A DNA stretch of 64,000 nt from positions 71,973,939-72,037,938 of the forward strand of contig NC_086034.1 in the NCBI RefSeq assembly GCF_036323735.1, read 5' to 3'. Under the pieces are notes generated by a model that saw only the letters and a program-made list of their open reading frames with translations, made no database searches and was not told where the DNA came from. Both the position numbers and the translations under genes were made by a program. This DNA is from Rattus norvegicus (lineage: Eukaryota; Chordata; Mammalia; Rodentia; Muridae). Positions 54,865 to 64,000 of the stretch are shown here, in pieces (position 1 is the first letter of the stretch; every line of letters begins with the position of its first letter).

Positions 54865-55319
54865 TTGTTCTAACTTCAGTGATGTAATATCCACAAACGA
54901 TGTATATATTTATTTATCTCATGCTAATTAACATGTTTATCAGCTTCAATGATAAGTTCTTGTCACCCCACCCCCACTCAGTACACTTTCAAATAGGCTA
55001 CATTATTATCAACTATTGTCACCATGCTGTGACACAGCTCCCAGACTTTGTCCTGTTCAACCGAAACTTTTTGCCTTTTGATCAACTTATTTCTTACTCC
55101 ATGCGCCTCTAGCTGGCAGAAACCACCACTCAAGAAACAACTCCCATATCTAGATCTAGTCTCCTTTGTTTGATGGGAGTGGTTGGTCATCATGAGCAGA
55201 AATGTATGTCAAATGCCCTTATAAATTGTGTAAATGTGAAAAAAAAGTGCAGTGAGGGAGAACGATAAGTGCTCTGGGAGTTAATGATTGCTGAGCACCC
55301 GTGTGCAAGACCATGCTCC
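54865..55319. other. unassigned sequence
   Basis: No gene or named repeat recognised. Confidence 0.4.
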
Positions 55320-55430
55320 CATCCATCCACTCATCCAGTCACGACAGGCACCCACAGCTCCAGGACTTAGCATTACACTTGCCCCATTTTGCAGATGAGC
55401 AAATTAAGGCTAAGAGATTTTAAAGGAACT
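55320..55430 (-). mobile_element. MIR fragment, antisense
   Basis: 'cccattttgcagatgagc' followed by 'aaattaaggctaagagat' is the antisense MIR core. Confidence 0.6.
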
Positions 55431-55811
55431 TTCTATAAAAGCGTACACAATGAACCCAAAGTACACAGGACTCACAAAGCCCTGCCGACTACATAGCGTC
55501 CTAATTTGGTGGTGTCTTGGTATGGACACCGAGACCTAGGACCTCTGCTCCTAATTTGATTTCTAGTAAATGCAAGCATGAACTGAACACACGCATTGGT
55601 TTGCTCTGCAATAGCTTATAGGAAACTGATGTATATGACCTAGAAATTTAATTTATTAATTTATAATGTGAACCGTATCTAATAAGTAGATTATCAATAG
55701 ACAATAGAGGATCTCTTTTTAAAATAAGAGAGCCAAACTCTCATCATTTTCTAGGTGAGGATGATATCAGAGCACACTGATTGATAATAATTAGAACAGT
55801 CACAGCAATAA
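55431..55811. other. unassigned AT-rich sequence
   Basis: AT-rich single-copy DNA with 'tttaatttattaatttataatg' -type words at 55645-55670 and 'ctaataagtagattatc' at 55679-55695. No gene. Confidence 0.4.
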
Positions 55812-55933
55812 TGTCATACTGGTTACTTTTCTTACCATTATGACAAAATACTTGACCATAGGCAACTGAAGCAAGGGAGAGTTTATTTTGGTTCCCAGTT
55901 GAAGACACAGTCCATCATGGGAGGGAAGCAGCC

Positions 55934-55998
<65 letters not shown>

Positions 55999-56170
55999 TA
56001 TGATGATATTCAGCTAGCATTCTCCTTTTTGCTTAGTGTAGAATTCCAGCCTATGAAATTGTGTGGTCCATGCTTAAGATGGGTCTTCTCTTCTCAGTTA
56101 AAACTTTCTAGAAATCCTCATATAAAATACACTGAAGTATTGTCAGGTTGACTTAAGAGTGGCCATCACA
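55812..56170 (-). mobile_element. solo LTR-like rodent repeat, antisense
   Basis: In antisense it starts 'tgtgatggccactctt' and ends 'agtatgaca'. The plus strand has 'agtccatcatgggaggg', 'ttctcctttttgcttag' and 'gtcaggttgacttaagag'. It is the same broad family as 28371-28700. An (AG)n tract (55936-55993) interrupts it. Confidence 0.6.
55936..55993. repeat. (AG)n microsatellite
   Basis: A pure AG run of about 58 bp inside the LTR-like element. Confidence 0.97.
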
Positions 56171-56955
56171 AGCTCACTCCTTGTTGACTTGACAACCTAA
56201 CACATGAGTTTAAACCATGACATTGCATCCAGGGCTTCTAATTTCTCATGTTCCTCTCATAATGTCCAGTAGTCCCGAGACTCTTCAAATGTGTCTTTTC
56301 TGAGACTCGGATGATTTCTTTGTACTTCCAACATGCAATTGCAAAAGTAAACACTTACAGTCTAAAAAGGAAGAGTGGGGCAAGTAGAGTAAGGTACGAT
56401 CAGACCAAAGCAAGACTGAAACCCAGAATGACAAACACTAGATCCTGCAGCTCCATGTCTGGTATCTGGGGTTGTGCTGGAATAATCTGGATTCTAGTGA
56501 ACTTGGACAGCTATTCCTTGGACAGGCAGCATCTCTTGGGCTCACTCTACAAAGTGCCTGCAGCTTTCCTCAGCAGATAGCACCACACATGCATACAGCT
56601 CTGAAGAGTGTTCCAGCCCTGTGCTAGAGAATGGTGAAGTCATCAAAGTCCAGTCTCTGCTTTTAAGATGATTGCAGCTAGTTGAGGATGCAAACAAGCA
56701 GGAAGGTTCAGAACTATATGATGGTGGCTGTCACAGACAGAATGGGGTGTCTGGGGGAACTTGGGGAATGCCATTTATTGGTTGCTTGGAATGGGGTCTG
56801 AAAGAATGAGATGGCAAGGTTTGTCTGGAAAGAGGCTAGAAGGAGATCCTGAGACTCAGGGAAGGCAATCCCGGAAGTGTTGTTTAGGTGCCTTAGGGAA
56901 GATTTGGGGTGTCCCTGTCTGAAGACTGGCAGAAATGAAATGTGGATAGTGATCT
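56171..56955. other. unassigned sequence
   Basis: No gene or named repeat recognised. Confidence 0.4.
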
Positions 56956-57270
56956 TTGTCATTTGTCCTGTTACAAACAAGTGTCCCCCACAGGCCTATG
57001 TGTTGAAGAGTTGGTGGCCAGGTGGTATTATGGAAAAATAATGGAAACTTCAAGAAGCAGAGCCTACCAGGCAGTCTTCAGGTCATTGGGGGCACACTCT
57101 TGAAGGGGACTGTGTGCCCGTCTTCATTTTCTTTCTGCCTATGAGGTAAGCAGCATTGTGCCACCACATACTTGCACCAGGATGGGTTGCCTCACACAGG
57201 CCCAAAGCAATAGGGCTAATCACTCATGGTTAAGAAATACATGAAATTCAGAAACTTTAAGCTAGCTAAA
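56956..57270 (+). mobile_element. MLT1/MST-type MaLR LTR
   Basis: 'aagtgtcccccacaggcc', 'tgttgaagagttggtgg', 'cagtcttcaggtcattgg' and 'gcccaaagcaatagggc' follow a MaLR LTR in sense. Confidence 0.62.
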
Positions 57271-57308
57271 ACCTTTCCTTAAATATTTATTTTTATCATT
57301 TTTAATTA

Positions 57309-57316
<8 letters not shown>

Positions 57317-57399
<83 letters not shown>

Positions 57400-57403
57400 C
57401 GCG
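57317..57403. repeat. (TC)n(GT)n(GC)n composite alternating tract
   Basis: About 32 bp of TC passes into about 42 bp of GT and then 13 bp of pure GC alternation. The GT plus GC part is a strong Z-DNA-type purine-pyrimidine alternation. It replaces the tail of the following SINE. Confidence 0.96.
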
Positions 57404-57550
57404 TGCATGTACATTGTCTGTGGATGCCAGAAGAGGGTGTCAGATCCTTTGGCATGGAAGTTTCAGGCAGTTGTAGGTGTTGGGACTCAAAACTCTGGTC
57501 CTCTAGAAGGACAGACATGCTCTTAACTCCTGAGCCATCTCTCCAACCCC
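57404..57550 (-). mobile_element. B3-type SINE, antisense
   Basis: 'gtggatgccagaagagggtg', 'tcagatcctttggcatgg', 'ggactcaaaactctggtcc' and 'gagccatctctccaacccc' follow the antisense B3 order. The tail is the composite microsatellite to the left. Confidence 0.85.
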
Positions 57551-58124
57551 AAGCCTTTTCTCTTTAGAAGTTAAGTATCTCAGGTATTTTGTTAGATTGA
57601 TGGGAAGTGATTGGCACTCACACCCAGCATTTATAGTTTCTTTTAGAGGAAGAGAAGAGGGATAGACAGGAAAGGACCACACAGAGAATAAGGTCTTGTC
57701 CTTGCCCTCAAGAGACTCCGAGGAGGATGAAGAAAAATGGAGGTTTGAGGGGGAGAGGGCGTCCATTGCTAATGTTGCATTGTTGTTTTTGTGAAATATT
57801 AGTTTAGGAGTCGGGTATCTGACCTGGAGCCAGGACTCCTCTGCTACTCACTGATTATTCTTGTATATCCATATGCACATATGCATCACGTTCATATACT
57901 GCAAAAACGGATCCGTGATCCCTGAAGGTGACTACAAAGGATGCTCGGGTTGTACGACTAAGACACTGAGGGCTGAGATGAAGAGGCCACTGGGTGATGG
58001 CTTGGCACATCTCAGGGTGGCCCGGGAGAGGGGCCATCTGCAGTGTTCTTGGCTGCCTGCCCTTCACGTCTCCTTTCTCCATCCCCTCCCCTTCTTGTCC
58101 CAATGGCCAGGGACTGAAAATCAG
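57551..58124. other. unassigned sequence
   Basis: No gene or named repeat recognised. Open frames on both strands lack protein features. Confidence 0.4.
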
Positions 58125-58440
58125 CCAGAGCAGCACTGGAGGAGCTCTGCAGACGAGATTAAAAGCAAATCAAAGAAGAAAAATTGTGGCTCAGTTTATG
58201 TCTTCCTAATTAAAACCCCGCCAGTCTCCCTTCTTTTTCTTCCCAGCTAATGTTACACTAACGAGCTGAGTTTAGTGGCATTTATGTAGATAAAAGTCCC
58301 AATGATTGATCTCAATGGCTTGTTAAAATTAGTTTCAGTCCACCATATTGATTTAATTCCATTGCTTGAAAGTGCTAATTAATAATGATAATAAAAGTGT
58401 CTTGGCCCATTATTATCAGTGGGCAGGCGGGGCTGCAGTG
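58125..58440. promoter_or_regulatory. candidate conserved enhancer block
   Basis: About 300 bp of repeat-free DNA has 'gagattaaaagcaaatcaaag', 'cctaattaaaacc', 'gctaatgttacactaacg', 'gttaaaattag', 'gatttaattcc' and 'gtgctaattaataatgataa'. The site density is as high as in the 31-32 kb block. An SOX/LEF-like 'atcaaag' adjoins the first TAAT-type site. No splice-bounded open frame. Inferred from character only. Confidence 0.5.
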
Positions 58441-59799
58441 GATGGGTGGGTGGGGGAGACTCTGGATTTAGTGTCACTTATTCTGTCTCAGGGTGGCCTT
58501 TGAAAGCTGGCGGAGGGGACAGGAGACTGGAGGTGGAGGGTAGATTCCTCGTTCGGATGTAAGAGGTCCCGGTGGCTGTGTTTGGGGCTGTGCCCTCAGC
58601 GACCGTGGGCATGACTGATAGCGGAGGATTTTCTACTCCATCTAGGGCTGTAACGGGGGACTGGAATCTCAGTCGCTCTTTAAGGAGGTCAACTCTGTGG
58701 GGTAGGCAGGGTCGAGAGCACATTGTTGTGGTCACTGGTAAGTAGCAAAGGACTGGACTGACCTAGGGAAGCTAAGCCATAAGCTGGGCCACGTGGGCCC
58801 CATTCTGCAGGGAAAGTCAAGATGGAGGGAGTCCTGGCAAGATGCGTCCAGTGGATCAGGAGGAGGCAGCACTGTAGAGAGCCAATGGAAGGTGCCCACT
58901 GAGTCAGTGAAGGGGAAGAAGAGGCTTCTTCAATGTTACCCACTTTATTTAGCTTTAAATGGTATCTCATCTGAGAGAAAGTCTGTGCTCTTGGAGAGAT
59001 TTCTGCCAGCCTCTCTGGGATATATGCCACCGAGGGGAAGGAAGTTCCAGAGAAGAAACAGTGCCTAAAAGACGCCCCTGTCCCAAGGTGGTGCCAAAGG
59101 TCCTATGTAAGAAATACCTACACAGGATGACTGGCCAGACTGGGAAGCAAAAAGGGAGACCAGCTCTTCTCAATCCCAGACCTTTAGGACTCTCCTGCAG
59201 AAGGCTTGCTAACCCACCCCGGTGTCAGCCTGCCCCTTCCCCATATCCATGTGTGTACATACAAAACACAACATGTGTCATGTATTGCCCTAAGTTCAAT
59301 CAACTTCACATTGTTTGAATTTTTGGAGCAGCTGGAGGCCTACAATTCTTCCTCTCATGAGCATAATAGCCATCCATGGAGCACAGATTCTCTTCTCAGA
59401 GAACCAGGAAAGGGTGGGAGAAGGTGGTCCAGGAAGAGCCCAGGGGATGTGGTGGAGAATGTGGGACAAGAGGCACACAGGTTAAAGACTGACAGCCTCA
59501 GTCTGAAGAGCTCACATGAGAGTTCTCGCCAGAGTGTGGCGAAGGGACATTAGCCCTTGACTCTCTAGGTTCTGATCAGTCGGGAGTCATTTTTGGGTAG
59601 CTATTTTTCTATACTTATTTTGGGCTTGTCTGGCAGGCAGAATTCTATAATACAACTGCCAGCTTGGGGAAACCAAGGATCATAGTCTTAAACAAACTAC
59701 CCAAAAGAATCCATCTAATGTACCCATTTCTGGAGGTGTCCTTTATTGAATGACATTACAAAACACCCTCCTTACTCCCTCAAAAAAATATTAACTGAA
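58441..59799. other. unassigned sequence
   Basis: No gene or named repeat recognised over more than a kilobase. Confidence 0.4.
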
Positions 59800-60110
59800 A
59801 ACTCACACTATACATTGCACACTACATGTGATTTACTTCGTGGTTAACTCAAGCATGATCATATGCAATAATTATACTGCGAAATTCTGTATTAATTATA
59901 ATCCGTCCTAATTAAAGAATTAACCAAAGCATGTGTAGCTGGTGAAGGGGACGAGTTAGGATGATTTACTCTGTGTTTTTCTCTTATTAGATTATGCGTC
60001 TTTCCCGCCTAGGTTAGTTAGCTTTCCACGGATATATCAAATGTCTTGGGTAAATCAGCTTAAAAAAAATAAATAAAAAAGCAAAGGATTGTTACGGCTC
60101 TTTGTTTTGG
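59800..60110. promoter_or_regulatory. candidate conserved noncoding element
   Basis: Repeat-free AT-rich DNA with 'gcaataattatactgcg', 'gtattaattataatccg', 'cctaattaaagaattaacc' and 'cttattagattatgcg'. Two preserved CpGs sit next to TAAT cores. Enhancer-like, not proven. Confidence 0.4.
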
Positions 60111-60214
60111 TGATTTGGCTACCGTGGTTGTTTTGCTGTCTGTGTTGAAGTAGCATATCACAGTGGGAGTGAATGGTAGAGGAAACTACTCCCTTCATGC
60201 ATTGCTCTTAGGAA

Positions 60215-60216
<2 letters not shown>

Positions 60217-60260
<44 letters not shown>
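60217..60260. repeat. (AG)n microsatellite
   Basis: A pure AG run of about 44 bp. Confidence 0.97.
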
Positions 60261-60263
<3 letters not shown>

Positions 60264-60519
60264 GTCATTGGAGCTCTATTATCACCTTCAAATAGGTCCT
60301 CCCCAGTGACTTGACCTCTCACTGGGTCTTCCAGCATCTCACACTACCAGCTGGGTACCCACCTTCCGCATGTGGTCCTCGAGAACGGATGCCTATTCAA
60401 ACCATGGCTTGCGTCCTACTTGGTTTGGGTTGAGACTGTGTTCCTTGGATGAGGAGCCTCATGACTGCCTTATTCCATTCTCCAAAGTTTACTTCTATCT
60501 TTGCTGCCCCGTAGGAGGG

Positions 60520-61000
60520 GTGCTTGCTCCAGTTTGATGGGCCAAGTGTAAACTGCCAGGATTACTTAATTTGGGCTCTCTGTTTGAATGCTCCTCTCTG
60601 CCTCCTCCCTGCCTGCTGCTCCTGGATTCATCCCCTTTGCCCCACAGTGCGAGGGGTTGAAAGCGTTCGAGCTCAATTCATTTGGGGGAAAGCGATTTCC
60701 AGATTGAGTCCAGGCTTAGAATAGATTGCCTATGGTAAAAAATATGGAGATCCATATGCTTCCTTGTAACACTGTTAAGCATCCTCCTTGCTGCAGCTCG
60801 GGAATATTACCATTAACTATTTCGTGCACACTTACATTGGGGCAATAGTGTATTTAAGCTGGAACAAGGATCCCAGTATGGAGCTTGAAAGTAAATCGTT
60901 CATTTCTCGGTTGGTCGCTAACCACCACTTAGGCTTTTTAGGGTCTAGAGCTCCCCGTGAAATGTTGGAAAACAAAACACGCAACATTCTGTCACCCCCT
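60520..61000. promoter_or_regulatory. candidate conserved noncoding element (weak)
   Basis: Repeat-free DNA with 'aaagcgttcgagctc', 'ttgggggaaagcgatttcc', 'taccattaactatttcgtgc' and 'aagtaaatcgttc'. CpG words are retained in otherwise AT-leaning DNA. No coding signature found. Confidence 0.3.
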
Positions 61001-62009
61001 TCCGCCCCTTCCATTGCACATTGTCATTTGGCTCTGCTCTTTCTGTGCGAAGTTTTCCCCTTTGCACCCTTTCTTCTCTTTAATCTTCTTGGCAGATGTT
61101 GACACTTGACTATGAGGGTTGTCTTTGTTGACTCTAGGACGGAGAATGGATGGGAGGAACTGGAAAAGCGTGTCCAAGACAGACCGTATGCTGGAGCATT
61201 ACAAGTTTGTCCTGTTGAGACCCCTGACAGTAGGAGATGCACCAGGCACTAGGTTGTGCCTGTCCCTTGTAACATAGCTTTGTGTCAGTTGCGTTATTAA
61301 AGACTCTTGTGACTCCCTCGTGTCATCTTGGAACAGGCGCTCATGGATTATCTCGTCTGATGGTTGGAGTACGCGGCAAGACATTCCACTGAAGAGCTTG
61401 GCATGGGTGTCTGATAGCCTCCAGCCTGAGGTTAAGAGTCTCTGACCAACAGCGTATTATAGGCACAGTGAAGACAATTATCTGGTGGTGGGAACGGTCA
61501 CATTCAGGGCTAGCTTGTGGGGTTGTGGAACCATAAGTTCTCAGTGGGGGTGGCGGTGGGAGTTAGGGGAAGGCTTGGAAGGGGCAGCAGGAGGGATTGA
61601 TTTCAAGATCACATCCACAGTGGTTTGCTAATGTGGAAATTGTACTTGTTATTAGATCCATCGGGGTACTTACTGGATGGGAAATTGGAGACAAAACACA
61701 AGGTCAGGAGTCTGGTAAATACCAACGGGGAGAAAGTATGTGAGTCCAGACAGCCAGTGCTCTGTAGCCAGAGCAGAGAGGATGGGGAGGGACCAGCAGC
61801 ACAGCAAGGTCAACCTAAGCTGATGGCACAGAGTTCCATGTAGGTGGGCAAGGATAATTGGCAATTGAATCCCATTGACCTCAGCAATGGGTGAAGCAGA
61901 AACCTTGAGGAGAGGGGATACTTTAGCCTTGGACCCTATTTGGTTTTGATTATACACGCACCCTTCTAATAACAATGCTCTTGGCAGTCTCCTTATTCAC
62001 CTGCCCAGT

Positions 62010-62010
<1 letters not shown>
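61001..62010. other. unassigned sequence
   Basis: No gene or named repeat recognised. Confidence 0.4.
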
Positions 62011-62057
<47 letters not shown>

Positions 62058-62066
62058 GCACACACA
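62011..62066. repeat. (CA)n microsatellite
   Basis: About 56 bp of CA with two CGCA variants near the 3' end. Confidence 0.96.
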
Positions 62067-63674
62067 GACACCCCTCACCAAACAGTGCATCCCCCAAGCA
62101 ACTTCAGAGACTTTCTCTTAGTTAAACTACACATACCCCCATTTCTGAACAATGGTATAGATTTCTCCTGCTCCCAGTAACTCTCAGACTAAGGAGGACG
62201 CTATTAAGTATATTCTTGGTGTAGCCAGGATGAAGACTAGAAATGCACACCAAGCCTAAACTGGTTTTGGGTGTGTGAGCAGTAAGGCAACGCGTGTCCT
62301 TTAAGTGAACTTTTGGGGGAAATCCCCTATATGCCATCTTATGTGTTTATTCTTTATGGGAAGGGACGTGAGCAGTAGGAAAAATGATTACATCTCCCAA
62401 TCTATCAATCAAAAATCTGAAACCACTCAAACTATGCCCCTCAGTAATCAGCCCCTTTCATTTAGACTTCATAACAGAGACCCCAGCTTGCAGACTGTTA
62501 CCCTTGCTTATTCTTGCTGGCATGGCCCACTGTGGATCTTGAAAGCATTTTTCTCTACAGACCAGTGCCGTCACTTTGCTGGGGATAGAGTTAGCTCGAT
62601 TCTTTGGCAAAGTGGTGAGAGCCTTTGTTTTGAGTGTTTTGGAGAAGAGGTCCAGAACCTGTAGAAATCTGGCTCAGGCTCCAACCACGTGTAACATTGG
62701 TATTGGAGGGGTATGGCCAGGATTGTAACCCTGTTGGTTATGTACCCAGGAAAGGTCGCTGTTGTACTGGCTAGGTGTAGTCAGATCAGGAGAAGAATCG
62801 AAACAAGGTTAAGAAGTCATGTAGGTAGGAAAGAAGAGAAATCCAGTGTCCCACCACTGTGGCTATGCCAACACACAGGCAGTGGCATATTGTACACGAA
62901 TCTTCCCAACCCCCACTTCAGTGACATCATATTGGTAGGTTGCTAACTTGAACCTTCCCACAACTGAAAGTATTCATACCACAGCAAGTAACAAAGACTA
63001 CTAACCATGGGCTTCCTCCTTGGAGTTTCTGACTGTTAAACATTTTCCAGCTCTTCATGTTTCTGCTAGCAATATGGAGTGCTGGTTGTGCTTTATTCTG
63101 TGAAACAGAATTCAGGGACATGGGATAAACCTGAGTTCCCCAGGAGTCCGTGTTTCATGAGCTGGCAGAGGAAGAGACAGGAGGGAGAGAGGGGAGGGTC
63201 TGGCACCAGACCTAGTACTGCCCCGAATGTCACTGGAGGTGTGCTAACAAAGGCCGCTGAAAGAAGCCGTCAGCAGTCCCACTTTTAGCCCGTTGGCCCT
63301 TTGCCTCACTCCGGTTGGACACTTGTCACAAGCTGTTGGAGAGTGAAAATGGATATGGACCTGTTGAAAAACAAATTGGCATTGCGTGTGATGAACGTCA
63401 ACATTTCTGCCCCTTGGTCCAGCAATTCCTCGTCTGGGGCTGCTCTGACATGGAAACCTGAACACCTGTGCCTCTCATCCACCTACAAGGTGAAAGTTCA
63501 GCGAAGCTTTGTTTTCCCTTATTAAACAGAAAGTCGAAGCTAACCGAATGCAAACAGAATGGCTAAGGAATCTGGGACACGTCTTCTCAGAGGTTTATTA
63601 TGAAGCAACTTAAAGAATATGAAAGAATCCTATGAAAAATGTAGACATATTTTCAATAAAACTTTGAAGTCATT
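62067..63674. other. unassigned sequence
   Basis: No gene or clear transposon recognised. The part 63290-63480 is CpG-containing and open in two frames, but shows no domain or splice sites. An AATAAA word occurs at about 63655, just before the B1. Confidence 0.4.
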
Positions 63675-63815
63675 GCCAGGCACGGTGACACGTGGCTTTA
63701 ATCCCGCACTCTGGGGGTCTCTAAGAGTTAGAGGCCAGAGGCCAGCCTGACCTACATAGCAAATTCCAGGCCAGCTGAGGCTACAAAGTGAGACCCTGAC
63801 TCAAACACACACATG
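63675..63815 (+). mobile_element. B1 SINE
   Basis: 'gccaggcacggtgacacgtgg', 'ctttaatcccgcactctgg', 'gaggccagcctgacctacat' and 'gtgagaccctgactcaaac' follow the 7SL-derived B1 in sense. Three words carry family CpGs. The tail is CA-rich. Confidence 0.88.
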
Positions 63816-64000
63816 CACATGCACTTACCACACGAAGGGTCATGGACAGCATTTTCCTAAGTATGTATTTTTCCAGCATGGGTGATGTGGTTTCTGGAAG
63901 GGCTTCCTATGCGATCAGCACCAAGGTTCTGATAACCCATAGATGACACCTGAAGTTCTTAATCCTCAACATCTATTACCATCCTCGAGTGTTGATGGTC
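63816..64000. other. unassigned sequence at the window edge
   Basis: Nothing recognised. Confidence 0.35.

Noticed and set aside
1..64000. A new multi-gene biological system
   Set aside because: No intact set of genes exists in the window. The notable content is candidate regulatory DNA and nested transposons; claiming more would not be supported by the sequence.

Overview
This window is noncoding-looking mammalian nuclear DNA, almost certainly from a rat (Rattus). Five near-consensus ID elements, the BC1-derived SINE that reached very high copy number in rat, sit in it with intact 3' A-tails, and four of them have exact or near-exact target-site duplications. Around them are other rodent SINEs (B1, B2, B3, B4-like), rodent L1 and MaLR/ERVL-class LTRs, and older mammal-wide repeats (MIR, L2, MLT1/MST-type LTRs). 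Microsatellites are very dense. No complete protein-coding gene, rRNA, tRNA or snRNA gene was recognised. Nearly all open frames run through simple repeats or decayed transposons. I could not tell which gene or chromosome the window belongs to; it reads like a gene desert or one or more large introns.

Layout. 1-8 kb: mostly single-copy DNA with microsatellites, a MIR and a diverged 0.2-kb direct repeat (5.4 and 6.5 kb). 8-22 kb: alternating SINEs, solo LTRs and three stretches that look like conserved noncoding elements (8.1, 15.1-15.6, 21.0 kb). 22-30 kb: old LINE sequence (23.9-26.7 kb), MaLR LTRs and MIRs. 31-32.5 kb: the best candidate regulatory block, a single-copy, TAAT-rich segment next to a 79-bp (TC)n tract, followed by a strong YY1-type site. 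36-39 kb: a cluster of old L1 pieces that includes an inverted duplication of about 91% identity. 40-46 kb: a decayed ERVL-class provirus interrupted by a B2 SINE and by an antisense L1 that carries ORF1 and 3' UTR but no visible ORF2. 48-50 kb: one candidate exon, an antisense ERVK/IAP-like solo LTR and an ID element. 50-58 kb: SINEs, L2, MaLR LTRs and composite microsatellites. 58-61 kb: more AT-rich, homeodomain-site-rich candidate enhancers. 61-64 kb: single-copy DNA, a (CA)n and a B1.

No genes here can be shown to work together. What the window does show is a record of nested insertions, where the order of events can be read from which element interrupts which, plus several unusual candidate regulatory blocks. 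Conservation, transcription and orthology could not be tested from the sequence alone, and repeat family names are from recognition, not from a library search.
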